Positions 16,462 to 24,961 of a DNA stretch of 64,000 bases are shown piece by piece. Source of the DNA: CAJJDF01 sp965657945 (lineage in GTDB: Bacteria; Bacteroidota; Bacteroidia; Flavobacteriales_D; CAJJDF01); the NCBI GenBank assembly GCA_965657945.1, contig CBFHPW010000004.1:1-64000 (forward strand). The letters are read 5' to 3'. Every line of letters begins with the position of its first letter. The stretch's first letter is position 1. The notes under the pieces are model-generated. The model ran no database searches. It was not told the DNA's origin and worked only from the letters and a program-made list of their open reading frames with translations. A program made the translations under genes and the position numbers.

Positions 16462-17607
16462 TTAGACCGAAACGGCTGTTTCTACCATTTCTTTTAATGC
16501 TTCAATACACAAATCCACTTCTTCCTTTGTGTTATATTTACTAAACGAAAACCTCAACGGAACATAATCAGAGGCATTTGGGTAAATTCCTCTAATGACA
16601 TGAGATCCTTGGTCTGCGCCAGAATTACAAGCACTTCCTCCGGATAATCCAATTCCTTTCATATCTAGCTTGAATAACAACAAACCGTTGTTATCATTGT
16701 TGGGAAATGAAACAGAAAGCACGGTGTAAAGAGAATTATCGGGACTGCCATTAATTCTAATCTGACTACCAAAATGAGCCATTAATTCATTCTTCATGTG
16801 CTCTTTTAGTTCGGCTATGTGTTGTTTATCATGTTCTAGGTTGGAGTAGGAGAGAGAGAGTGCTTTGTGCAGTCCGCAAATTCCTATTAAGTTTTCTGTA
16901 CCAGCTCTCAGTCCTCTTTCTTGCCCTCCACCAATAATCATAGATTTTGGCGAAATAGATTTGTTTACGTAAGCAAAACCAATTCCTTTGGGTCCGTGAA
17001 TTTTGTGACCGGCACAAGCGGCAAAGTGAACTCCCATTTCTTCAAAATTAAGCGGGAAATGACCCACAGTTTGAACCGTGTCTGAATGAAAATAGGCGTT
17101 GTATGTTCTACACAAATTACCCACTTTCTTGATAGGTAACAAAGTGCCAATTTCATTGTTTGCGTGCATCAGCGAAACAAGAGTCTTCTTTTCTGAACTG
17201 GACAAAAGCTCCTCTAAGTGAGTTAAATCAACTTCTCCCTTTTCGTTCACAGTTACATAATTTACTTCAATATTGTGAAGTTTTGCAATGTGCTTAACCA
17301 TACTCAATACTGCTTTGTGCTCTATTTCAGATGATATAATTCGGGTAACTCCCAATTCTTCTACAGCACATTTTATAGCTAAATTATCTGCTTCTGTTCC
17401 GCAAGATGTAAAAGTTATTTCCGAAGGTTGTGCGCCAAAATACTCAGCGATTTCTCTCCGACATGTTTCCAATGTGTTTTTTGCTTTTCTTCCAAAAGAA
17501 TGGGTAGAAGATGGGTTGCCATAATTGTCTTTCATACAATCGTGCATCGCCTCAATCACTTGTTCATCAATTTGAGTAGTGGCTGCACTGTCAAAATATA
17601 TTGCCAT
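16462..17607 (-). CDS. Cysteine desulfurase (NifS/IscS family)
   Basis: PLP enzyme of 381 residues that removes sulfur from cysteine for Fe-S clusters or tRNA thiolation. PLP-binding Lys202 lies in CAGHKIHGPKG, His98 region EIEH stacks on PLP, and the active Cys327 lies in the mobile loop GSACNSG. The short loop places it in the IscS/NifS class rather than SufS. No isc or suf scaffold genes adjoin; it is 11 bp downstream of glmM. Which acceptor it serves cannot be told from the context. Confidence 0.93.
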   Translation of the reverse strand: MAIYFDSAATTQIDEQVIEAMHDCMKDNYGNPSSTHSFGRKAKNTLETCRREIAEYFGAQPSEITFTSCGTEADNLAIKCAVEELGVTRIISSEIEHKAVLSMVKHIAKLHNIEVNYVTVNEKGEVDLTHLEELLSSSEKKTLVSLMHANNEIGTLLPIKKVGNLCRTYNAYFHSDTVQTVGHFPLNFEEMGVHFAACAGHKIHGPKGIGFAYVNKSISPKSMIIGGGQERGLRAGTENLIGICGLHKALSLSYSNLEHDKQHIAELKEHMKNELMAHFGSQIRINGSPDNSLYTVLSVSFPNNDNNGLLLFKLDMKGIGLSGGSACNSGADQGSHVIRGIYPNASDYVPLRFSFSKYNTKEEVDLCIEALKEMVETAVSV

Positions 17608-17618
17608 ATTAATCGGTC

Positions 17619-19007
17619 TTAGTTGTTTATGATTTCGTGGATATCATCCATCACTTTTTGTGCAATTTTAGCTGCACTTTCTTCTGTTTTGCTCTCAGAA
17701 TATACTCGGATAATAGGTTCGGTATTCGATTTTCGTAAATGAACCCATTCATCGGCAAAATCAATTTTTACTCCATCGATATCGTTTACCTTTTCATCTT
17801 TGTATTTTTCTTTCATTTTCAACAAGATATCATCCACATCAATTTCTGGAGTTAACTGAATCTTGTTTTTACTCATTTCATAATTTGGATAAGAATCACG
17901 TAATTCTTTCGAGGTCTTTTTTTCCTTAGCTAAGTGAGTTAAGAATAATCCAACCCCAACAAGAGCGTCTCTTCCGTAGTGGGATTCTGGGTAAATAACA
18001 CCTCCATTTCCTTCTCCTCCAATTACTGCATTTTCGGCTTTCATTTTTTCTACCACATTTACTTCTCCAACAGCAGAAGCAAAATATTCTCCACCATTAT
18101 GGTTTGTCACATCGCTCAAAGCTCGAGTAGAAGATAAATTGGAAACTGTGTTTCCTGGAGTGTGGCGCAAAACAAAATCTGCAACTGCTACCAACGTATA
18201 TTCTTCGCCAAACATACTTCCGTCATTGCACACAAAAGCCAATCGATCCACATCTGGGTCAACTACTATACCCAAGTCGGCTTTTTTTTCTATAACCAAC
18301 GCAGATATTTCCGTAAGGTTTTCGGCTAATGGTTCTGGATTGTGCGGAAAATGACCCGTAGGTTCGCAATACAATTTGATTACTTCTACTCCAAGTTCCT
18401 CTAGAAGTGCCGGAATAAAAATTCCTCCCGTGGAGTTCACTGCATCTACCACGACTCTAAAACCTGCTTTTTTTATCGCTTCTTTATCCACTAGTTTTAA
18501 ACCTATGACAGATTCAACGTGTTTCTGAAGGTAAGAATCATCATTTGTAACACTACCTAGCTCATCCACAGATACATACTTGTAGGTTCCCGAGTCCGCA
18601 ATTGAAATTAATTCTTCTCCTTCCTTTCCTGAGATAAATTCACCTTTTTCGTTCAATAATTTTAAGGCATTCCATTGTTTGGGATTGTGACTTGCGGTAA
18701 TAATGATACCACCGTCAGCATTTTCCATTGGAACTGCGAGTTCCACAGTAGGAGTAGTGGATAGACCCAAATCTATTACTTCAACACCCATTCCAATTAG
18801 GGTTCCGTTTACTAAATTTGCTACCATTTCGCCAGACAATCGAGCGTCTCGACCGATGACAAGTTTTATGGAATTTTTGTGTGTTCTATTCTTTATAAAT
18901 TGTGCGTAAGCCGAAGCAAATTTCACAACATCTATGGGTGTTAGGTTATCGGAAATGGTTCCTCCAATGGTTCCTCTTATCCCAGAGATTGATTTGATTA
19001 AAGTCAT
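17619..19007 (-). CDS. glmM: Phosphoglucosamine mutase
   Basis: Converts glucosamine-6-phosphate to glucosamine-1-phosphate, the entry to UDP-GlcNAc, peptidoglycan and lipopolysaccharide. It has 462 residues. The phospho-serine is Ser106 in TASHNPK, the metal loop is DPDVDR (about 240-246), the sugar loop is GEGNGG (about 313-318) and the phosphate-binding loop is RKSNTEPIIRVY. The phosphohexomutase family includes phosphomannomutases; the GGIIITASHNP form and the length fit GlmM. Start of a minus-strand run of six genes. Confidence 0.88.
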   Translation of the reverse strand: MTLIKSISGIRGTIGGTISDNLTPIDVVKFASAYAQFIKNRTHKNSIKLVIGRDARLSGEMVANLVNGTLIGMGVEVIDLGLSTTPTVELAVPMENADGGIIITASHNPKQWNALKLLNEKGEFISGKEGEELISIADSGTYKYVSVDELGSVTNDDSYLQKHVESVIGLKLVDKEAIKKAGFRVVVDAVNSTGGIFIPALLEELGVEVIKLYCEPTGHFPHNPEPLAENLTEISALVIEKKADLGIVVDPDVDRLAFVCNDGSMFGEEYTLVAVADFVLRHTPGNTVSNLSSTRALSDVTNHNGGEYFASAVGEVNVVEKMKAENAVIGGEGNGGVIYPESHYGRDALVGVGLFLTHLAKEKKTSKELRDSYPNYEMSKNKIQLTPEIDVDDILLKMKEKYKDEKVNDIDGVKIDFADEWVHLRKSNTEPIIRVYSESKTEESAAKIAQKVMDDIHEIINN

Positions 19008-19026
19008 GTGTCTTTTCTGATTTTGA

Positions 19027-19034
19027 CAAAGATA
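19027..19034 (-). promoter_or_regulatory. -7 element of glmM
   Basis: Minus-strand TATCTTTG, exact TAnnTTTG match; start expected about 16 nt before the ATG at 19007. No TTG at the expected -33 spacing. Confidence 0.45.
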
Positions 19035-19083
19035 ACAAAAAATGACCTTTATTTATAGGAGTAAAACCTGTGAGATATGAACC

Positions 19084-19584
19084 TTATTTTGGGGATAAAT
19101 CGTTTTGAAAAAGGGCTTGATAAATAAAGGTTTTTATTTTTTTGGTTTGGTAAGAAGCCTTCGTTTTGCCAAATTTTGCGGCTAAATAGGTTCCTATGAA
19201 TAGAGCTAGAAAAATAGGTGAAATATACAAAAGTATACCGCTTTTGTTCAAAGAAAGCATTCCTGTGCCAATTACTGCGGTTGTTGTAAAACTTGCCAAT
19301 GAGAAAACGTACAAAACCATAAAGCTTGCCCATAAATTAGGACGAGGACCAACAATTCCTCTTACGATCGTTCCAGTTTCTGTTTTTTCTAAATTGAAGG
19401 TTGCATACGGTGACCAATAATGCTGCTTGCTAGGGTGAATCTCAATCGTACAGTGATTATGTTTCTTAGAAAACAGCAATTCATTCGAGTGAAATTGTTC
19501 ATGATGTATGAGCAATTCTCTTACTTTATCGGGATTAAGAGTTACTTCGTGTTTTATTCTGGGTCTTACAGTTATCTCCGACAT
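19084..19584 (-). CDS. Conserved-looking membrane protein, unknown
   Basis: Protein of 166 residues that I do not recognise. The N-terminal 85 residues are soluble and rich in His, Lys and Glu, with a CTIEIHPSKQHYWSPYATFNLE segment that looks like beta sheet. Two hydrophobic helices follow (about 87-106 and 114-134), then a basic tail ending KTFIYQALFQND. This resembles small GTP-independent membrane sensors or anchors only in outline. It is alone on its strand, divergent from the DUF2142 gene. Confidence 0.6.
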   Translation of the reverse strand: MSEITVRPRIKHEVTLNPDKVRELLIHHEQFHSNELLFSKKHNHCTIEIHPSKQHYWSPYATFNLEKTETGTIVRGIVGPRPNLWASFMVLYVFSLASFTTTAVIGTGMLSLNKSGILLYISPIFLALFIGTYLAAKFGKTKASYQTKKIKTFIYQALFQNDLSPK

Positions 19585-19700
19585 AGGAAGTTCATTTTAC
19601 TAAAACTACTACTGATAAAGGAAATAACCCAAAATATTGATATCAATCACATTCTACCTTGAAAGGCAAACAGGAATAGGGGAGAACTTCAAAATATCCT

Positions 19701-19708
19701 TAACTTTG
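19701..19708 (+). promoter_or_regulatory. -7 element of the DUF2142 gene
   Basis: TAACTTTG, exact TAnnTTTG match, ends 5 bp before the ATG at 19713, so the transcript would be leaderless or nearly so. No TTG at -33. Confidence 0.4.
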
Positions 19709-19712
19709 AGTT

Positions 19713-21572
19713 ATGAATGCAACCTATGTCAAAAAGCTCTTTTCTCAATTCGAAAATCTCGTGTGGTTCACTGCTTTATTGATGGGGATTGTGTACATTA
19801 TTACGGTTCCACCGTTTCAGGTTCCTGATTCGCCCAATCACTTTTTTAGATCTTACCAATTGGCAAACGGAAATATTTCGCCAATCTCGGAGAATCGTTC
19901 CGTTGGAGGATACGTGCCAGAATCCTTTCATTTGTTTCAAGAAACATTCACACCTTTCCGCTATAATCCTTATCACAAAATGGAAAAAGCGGTATTAGAG
20001 AATACCAAGAATATAGAGCTACACGAGTATAAGAAGGTTTTTATGCACTTTCCTAATACAGCAGTTTATTCTCCTGTTTCTTACATTCCTCAGGTAATTG
20101 CTATGAGAATAGGACTCTGGTTGCATCTCCCCCCTTATTCTTTATTCTATCTCGTAAAAATGGCTTCATTCCTCTGCTGGATGATCATGATGAGAGTTGT
20201 GTTTAAATTCTTACCAATCAAAAAAAAGTTATTCGCGGTATTGCTCCTACTTCCCATGTCATTGTTTATCAATTCTTCATTTAGCGCAGACATGATGATT
20301 AATGGATTAAGCTGGATGTTCATAGCTCTTGTTTTGAACCTTGCTTTGGCCAAAGAAATTGTCACTGCTAGGATAAAATTAGTTCTTCTTCTGCTCATAA
20401 CGCTTATCGGCTTGGCAAAACTGGTTTACATTCCGTTAGTTTTGTTATTGTTTCTTATTCCGGCAGCGAAATTTGGTAGTAAACTAAAAATGACCGCTTT
20501 TGTTTTCTTATCCATAGCAATTGGATTGGGAGCGGCAATCGGGTGGAAAAATCACATAGATTCTTTTTATACTTCCTATTTAGATTACAACCCAGAATAC
20601 AGAGATCAGGTAACTTTGGGTTATCAAGCAGATATGAATTTACAAAAGGAATTCATCCAACAAAACAAACTACACACTATCGAGGTGTTCGCTTCCTCTT
20701 ACGTGCGAGAGTTTGGAGATATGATGACTGGCTACATTGGCAATTTAGGCTGGAATAGATTCAAAATGCCATTGTGGTTTATCGTGTGTGCTTATTGTGT
20801 CATTTTGTTTTTTGCTTTTGGCAATTCCGGAGACACTTATTTTCTCTCTGTCAAACAAAAAATAATCCTTTTTGTTGTGGTTGGAATCACCACCATTCTT
20901 ATTATGCTTTCTCAATACCTTACTTGGAACCCAGTGGGGAACGAAAAACTTTGGCCCTTGATGGGAAGGTATTTTACACCCGTTTATCCCATGCTCTTTC
21001 TTCTGTTTTCCTCAAAACGAATTTTAATCCCAAAATGGAATTCAGCTTTATTTTTAGTCTATGCTTTCTTGGCAACAGGATACACAGCAAATAGAATGTT
21101 TGATTCTTTTTACTCCAATAATCCTTTGAAAAAGGTTTGGGAAAGAGATTTTTCGGACAAAACAGCCAAAGAATTGGGAAATGAGCATTCTTTTGAGTTT
21201 GGGGTTGTCAATGGAAACACCAATTATGTGCAAGCCCAAGATTCTACAACTAGTTATTGGATGGAACTAACTCCAAAAAATCCTTTTGGATTTCCTGTAA
21301 CATTCAAATCGGTTAAAAAAGGAGACAAAATTACGGTAGAGGCCTGGAGGAGCAACGAGAATGTTCAATTTGTGTTTGATGATAAACCAAATAGTGATTA
21401 CTACACGGCAACTTGCCATTCCACAAAAAAATGGAAAGAAGGCTTTGAGTTTGTTCAAGAAACCTATTTCTGCCAAGAAGATTTTGAAGAATTAAAAGTG
21501 TACCTCTATTTCACCGGTGGAGATCAAGGTTATGCGAAAGAGTATGCAATATCATACTTTCAAGCACAATGA
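19713..21572 (+). CDS. DUF2142 family membrane protein
   Basis: Integral membrane protein of 619 residues with about 12 hydrophobic helices. Near the N-terminus VPPFQVPDSPNHFFRSYQLA (about 31-50) is the hallmark loop of DUF2142, where an acidic residue follows the first helix as in GT-C glycosyltransferases. The last 130 residues are a soluble domain with several Cys and Trp. It probably transfers sugars from a lipid carrier on the periplasmic side, but substrate is unknown. An exact -7 element ends 5 bp before the ATG, suggesting a leaderless message. Confidence 0.82.
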   Translation: MNATYVKKLFSQFENLVWFTALLMGIVYIITVPPFQVPDSPNHFFRSYQLANGNISPISENRSVGGYVPESFHLFQETFTPFRYNPYHKMEKAVLENTKNIELHEYKKVFMHFPNTAVYSPVSYIPQVIAMRIGLWLHLPPYSLFYLVKMASFLCWMIMMRVVFKFLPIKKKLFAVLLLLPMSLFINSSFSADMMINGLSWMFIALVLNLALAKEIVTARIKLVLLLLITLIGLAKLVYIPLVLLLFLIPAAKFGSKLKMTAFVFLSIAIGLGAAIGWKNHIDSFYTSYLDYNPEYRDQVTLGYQADMNLQKEFIQQNKLHTIEVFASSYVREFGDMMTGYIGNLGWNRFKMPLWFIVCAYCVILFFAFGNSGDTYFLSVKQKIILFVVVGITTILIMLSQYLTWNPVGNEKLWPLMGRYFTPVYPMLFLLFSSKRILIPKWNSALFLVYAFLATGYTANRMFDSFYSNNPLKKVWERDFSDKTAKELGNEHSFEFGVVNGNTNYVQAQDSTTSYWMELTPKNPFGFPVTFKSVKKGDKITVEAWRSNENVQFVFDDKPNSDYYTATCHSTKKWKEGFEFVQETYFCQEDFEELKVYLYFTGGDQGYAKEYAISYFQAQ

Positions 21573-21614
21573 GCACCCACCTTTACCTCAATATGTGTAA
21601 ACACAAACCAAAAA

Positions 21615-22160
21615 CTACTGAATAGTTAGTTCGTAATTGGCGAGTTGTTTGGCAATATTCTTAAGGATTTCAAATTTTTCATCTTCGTCATGATTTTCCG
21701 AAAAATGAGATTTCAAAATCAACTGGGCTTCCATGATTGACTCTTCCTCAAAAGGTCCTTCCAAATTATCAATTATCGTGTAAGCCTCAAAAGCCTCCAT
21801 AAAAGTACCTTTGGTGGCAGCTTTCACAAATTTATCCATGTGTTCGTGAGCATTAAAACCAGTTTGCCAAAATGAATTAAGAACCAATTCTCTTGTGGAA
21901 GAGTTTTTATTGGTCTCTAATTCTTTCAATAAATAAGGAATGGCAGAAGTTGACTTGAGTTCGAGAATGATTTTTTTAGATTCTTCTACAATGCTTTCCT
22001 CCTCATTCTCTTCAATTAGTTTGAATAAGGCCGGGATAACTTTCTCATTTCCTTTTGAACGAACTCTTTTGAGAGCTGAAGTAAGCGTTTTTGGGTCATT
22101 GGAAGCTAAATCTAAAAGAAGATCTTCTACAATCTTATTGTTCTTGTCATTTGTTGTCAT
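21615..22160 (-). CDS. HEAT-repeat-like helical protein
   Basis: Protein of 181 residues, nearly all helical. Three repeating helix pairs are visible: DPKTLTSALKRVRSKGNEKVIPALFKLIE (about 19-47), ESKKIILELKSTSAIPYLLKELE, and STRELVLNSFWQTGFNAHEHMDKFVKAA, the pattern of HEAT/armadillo folds used for protein binding. No enzymatic motif. Partner unknown. It has its own exact -7 element (22184-22191) and no co-directional neighbour. Confidence 0.72.
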   Translation of the reverse strand: MTTNDKNNKIVEDLLLDLASNDPKTLTSALKRVRSKGNEKVIPALFKLIEENEEESIVEESKKIILELKSTSAIPYLLKELETNKNSSTRELVLNSFWQTGFNAHEHMDKFVKAATKGTFMEAFEAYTIIDNLEGPFEEESIMEAQLILKSHFSENHDEDEKFEILKNIAKQLANYELTIQ

Positions 22161-22183
22161 TGCCTATGATTTTTTTTGGAATA

Positions 22184-22191
22184 CAAAGATA
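22184..22191 (-). promoter_or_regulatory. -7 element of the HEAT-like gene
   Basis: Minus-strand TATCTTTG, exact TAnnTTTG match; leader of about 20 nt to the ATG at 22160. No clear -33. Confidence 0.45.
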
Positions 22192-22243
22192 AGGGATTTT
22201 ATTAATCCCAGCTTGTTTCATAAGGATAGAAAGATATTTTAAT

Positions 22244-22251
22244 TACTTTTG
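22244..22251 (+). promoter_or_regulatory. -7 element of the GT87 gene
   Basis: TACTTTTG, exact TAnnTTTG match, ends 6 bp before the ATG at 22257, again implying a leaderless transcript. -33 not seen. Confidence 0.35.
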
Positions 22252-22256
22252 AAACT

Positions 22257-23408
22257 ATGATTCAAAACGTTTTAAAGCTAGCGAATAACCGTAAATTCCA
22301 ATGGGGATTTATGATTGTATTGGTTGGGTTAATTACAGCGCAGAGATTGTTTGTAGAGAACGAAGGGTACTCACATACTTTGTACAACAACTACCTTATT
22401 TTTCAAGAATCATTTTTTCATTTACTGAATAATGAAGATTTGTATGTGGCCTATCCTAACTCTTATTACGATTTGTTTAAATACAGTCCGAGTTTTGCCC
22501 TTTTCATGGGACTTACAGCCCATTTTCCTGTTTGGCTGGGCTTGTTTCTTTGGAATTTACTGAATGTCGCTGTGTTATATGCTGGAATGAAAAAACTGAA
22601 ATACAACATCCAAAATGGATTTGTATTTGCCTTTTTATTTGTGTTAATCGAACTCATTACAACGACTCAGAACTCTCAAAGTAATGCGTTGATTGCAGGC
22701 TTAATTTTACTTGCATTTCATTCTCTCGAAAACGGGAAAAACAGAAAGAGTGCGTGGATGCTTGTTTCAACAGTGTTTATCAAGCTATTTGGTCTCGTAG
22801 CTTTTGTTTTTTACTTGTTTCATCCACAAAAATGGAAATCTGCTCGGTGGGTGATGGCCTTTACCTTGTTATTCGCTCTAACTCCTTTGCTCTTTATCGA
22901 TCCTCATTCGCTCTTTTCTCAATATGAAAGCTGGTTTCATTTATTAGGAAATGACCATTCCAACGAATTAAAGTTCTCTGTGATGGGTTTTTTGAATTCG
23001 TGGTTTGGCGTGCCGGCTTCGGTTAAGAATTACCTATTGCTTTTGGGAGTGCTAGTTTTTGTTTTTCCTCTGCTTCGATACAAAAGATATGGAGAGCTGC
23101 GATACCGTCAGTTATTTTTATCAAGTGTATTGCTTTGGGTCGTATTATTCAATCACATGGCAGAATCGGCTACTTTTATTTTGGCCGTTACGGGAATTGC
23201 GGTCTGGTTTTTTACAAAGAATAAAGTAACCGTTATCGATAAGGTACTTTTGTTACTTACTGTCTTATTCACTTTGCTTTCTCCCACAGATATTTATCCA
23301 GAATTTATTAGAAAAATGTATTTTATTCCCTACACGGTAAAAGTTATACCTTGCATATTGATATGGATAAAAATAAACTTTGAACTACACGTTGTGAATG
23401 AAAAATAA
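22257..23408 (+). CDS. Glycosyltransferase family 87 (DUF2029) membrane protein
   Basis: Membrane protein of 383 residues with about 9-10 helices. The first periplasmic loop contains NNEDLYVAYPNSYYDLFKYSP (about 61-81), the GT87 pattern in which an acidic residue and Y-x-Y-S/T-P block follow helix 1. Mycobacterial GT87 proteins are polyprenyl-phosphate-mannose-dependent mannosyltransferases; the donor here is not known. It precedes accA by 56 bp. Confidence 0.82.
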   Translation: MIQNVLKLANNRKFQWGFMIVLVGLITAQRLFVENEGYSHTLYNNYLIFQESFFHLLNNEDLYVAYPNSYYDLFKYSPSFALFMGLTAHFPVWLGLFLWNLLNVAVLYAGMKKLKYNIQNGFVFAFLFVLIELITTTQNSQSNALIAGLILLAFHSLENGKNRKSAWMLVSTVFIKLFGLVAFVFYLFHPQKWKSARWVMAFTLLFALTPLLFIDPHSLFSQYESWFHLLGNDHSNELKFSVMGFLNSWFGVPASVKNYLLLLGVLVFVFPLLRYKRYGELRYRQLFLSSVLLWVVLFNHMAESATFILAVTGIAVWFFTKNKVTVIDKVLLLLTVLFTLLSPTDIYPEFIRKMYFIPYTVKVIPCILIWIKINFELHVVNEK

Positions 23409-23464
23409 TAAAATACTATTCGTATTTTCTGAGGGTTATGTATCTTCGATAAAATTTAAGAATT

Positions 23465-24421
23465 ATGGCTATTTATTTAGATTTCGAGAAAAAGATAGAA
23501 GAGCTAGACGAGCAATTGGCTAAGCTAAAAGACATAGAAAATAAAGGAGAGGTGGATGCTTCTGCGACTGTTCAGGAATTAGAACAGAAAATTATAGATA
23601 CTAAAAAGGAGATTTACGATAATCTGACGCCATGGCAACGAGTTCAGGTATCGCGACACCCTGAAAGACCGTACACTTTAGCTTACATTGAATCAATTAC
23701 CGAGGGCAATTTTATTGAGTTTCATGGCGATAGAGGAGTAAAGGACGATAAAGCAATGGTGGGAGGTTTTGGTCTTCTTGACGGACAATCTGTTATGTTT
23801 ATCGGGCAACAAAAAGGAATCAATACCAAGCAAAGACAATACAGAAACTTTGGTATGCCAAACCCTGAAGGTTACAGAAAAGCGTTACGATTGATGAAAA
23901 TGGCTGAAAAATTTAACAAGCCAATCGTTTGTTTGATTGACACACCAGGAGCCTTTCCTGGATTGGAAGCAGAAGAAAGAGGACAAGGCGAAGCAATCGC
24001 AAGAAACTTGTACGAAATGATGAATTTGACAGTTCCCGTGATCAATATCGTAATTGGTGAAGGTGCATCTGGCGGTGCTTTAGGAATTGGAATTGGTGAC
24101 AAAGTATTGATGTTAGAGAATACTTGGTACTCAGTAATTTCTCCCGAATCTTGTTCTTCTATTTTATGGAGAAATTGGGAGCACAAGGAAGAGGCAGCTT
24201 CGGCTTTGAAACTGACCGCCAAAGACATGAAAAAAAATAAATTGATTGACGGAATTATCAAGGAACCTGTTGGGGGAGCGCACTCAGATAGAGAAGCAAC
24301 TTTCAAGAAGGTGAAGTCGGAAATCAAAAAACACATCAAAGCCTTGAGTGAACTAAAGCCTCAAGAATTAATTGATTCTAGAATAGAGAAATTCACTGCC
24401 ATGGGGGTTGTTCAAGACTAA
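23465..24421 (+). CDS. accA: Acetyl-CoA carboxylase carboxyltransferase subunit alpha
   Basis: Alpha subunit of the carboxyltransferase that makes malonyl-CoA for fatty acid synthesis; it works with AccD, not encoded in this window. It has 318 residues. The N-terminal helical part (FEKKIEELDEQLAKL) is followed by the crotonase-like carboxyltransferase core with RHPERPYTL (about 64-72), FHGDRG (about 88-93), QKGINTKQR and GEGASGGALGIG (about 198-209). Full length. TATCTTCG at 23441-23448 is a one-mismatch -7 element about 17 nt upstream of the start. Confidence 0.97.
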   Translation: MAIYLDFEKKIEELDEQLAKLKDIENKGEVDASATVQELEQKIIDTKKEIYDNLTPWQRVQVSRHPERPYTLAYIESITEGNFIEFHGDRGVKDDKAMVGGFGLLDGQSVMFIGQQKGINTKQRQYRNFGMPNPEGYRKALRLMKMAEKFNKPIVCLIDTPGAFPGLEAEERGQGEAIARNLYEMMNLTVPVINIVIGEGASGGALGIGIGDKVLMLENTWYSVISPESCSSILWRNWEHKEEAASALKLTAKDMKKNKLIDGIIKEPVGGAHSDREATFKKVKSEIKKHIKALSELKPQELIDSRIEKFTAMGVVQD

Positions 24422-24430
24422 TTTAAAAGC

Positions 24431-24961
24431 ATGAAATTTATTCTTGGAACCGTTATTTCTCTGTTTTCATTTTTCATGCTTTATTTTTTTGTGGCTATTT
24501 TTTCTCCAGGTTTTTACGAAGTCGAGAAAACCCAAGGTTTTTCTCAATCTAGGCAGATTGTTTGGCACAAGTTTTCTCGTTTTAGAAACTGGGAAAGTTG
24601 GATGCCTTGGAAATCACAATCCGATACTGTTCACTACACTTATTCAGGTATTTCTGGCAGAGCAGGAGCAAAGGTAGCTTGGCATTCGCAAGAATTTGGT
24701 TCAGGGAGTAGGATGGTTACTAGCATTGAGCCTTTTGTCGAGTTGGAGTACGTTTTGCGGCTTAAAGAAAGAAACTCTGTTACCAAAAATATCATTCGAC
24801 TTTCTGACAACGAATCTGGCACAACAGTTTCTTGGAAATCAAGAAGAACTCTTTCTTTTTGGGAAAGACCTCTTGGTAAACTAGGAATATTACAATCGCA
24901 AATAGGAGCCGATTTTGAAAAAGGATTGAAATCGATTGAAAGAGAATTAAATTTCAACTAA
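24431..24961 (+). CDS. SRPBCC-fold lipid-binding-like protein
   Basis: Protein of 176 residues. One N-terminal membrane helix (about 3-24) is followed by a START/SRPBCC-type domain: a helix with WHKFSRFRNWESWMPWKSQS, then GAKVAWHSQEFGSGSRMVTSIEP and late strands GTTVSWKSRRTL. Fold members bind hydrophobic ligands; ligand unknown. It follows accA by 9 bp and may be co-transcribed. Its last 15 bp overlap the end of the convergent GT39 gene. Confidence 0.75.
   Translation: MKFILGTVISLFSFFMLYFFVAIFSPGFYEVEKTQGFSQSRQIVWHKFSRFRNWESWMPWKSQSDTVHYTYSGISGRAGAKVAWHSQEFGSGSRMVTSIEPFVELEYVLRLKERNSVTKNIIRLSDNESGTTVSWKSRRTLSFWERPLGKLGILQSQIGADFEKGLKSIERELNFN

Noticed and set aside
23872..24339. 155-codon open frame opposite accA
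   Set aside because: Lies entirely within the conserved accA core on the other strand; no promoter or recognisable protein motif.
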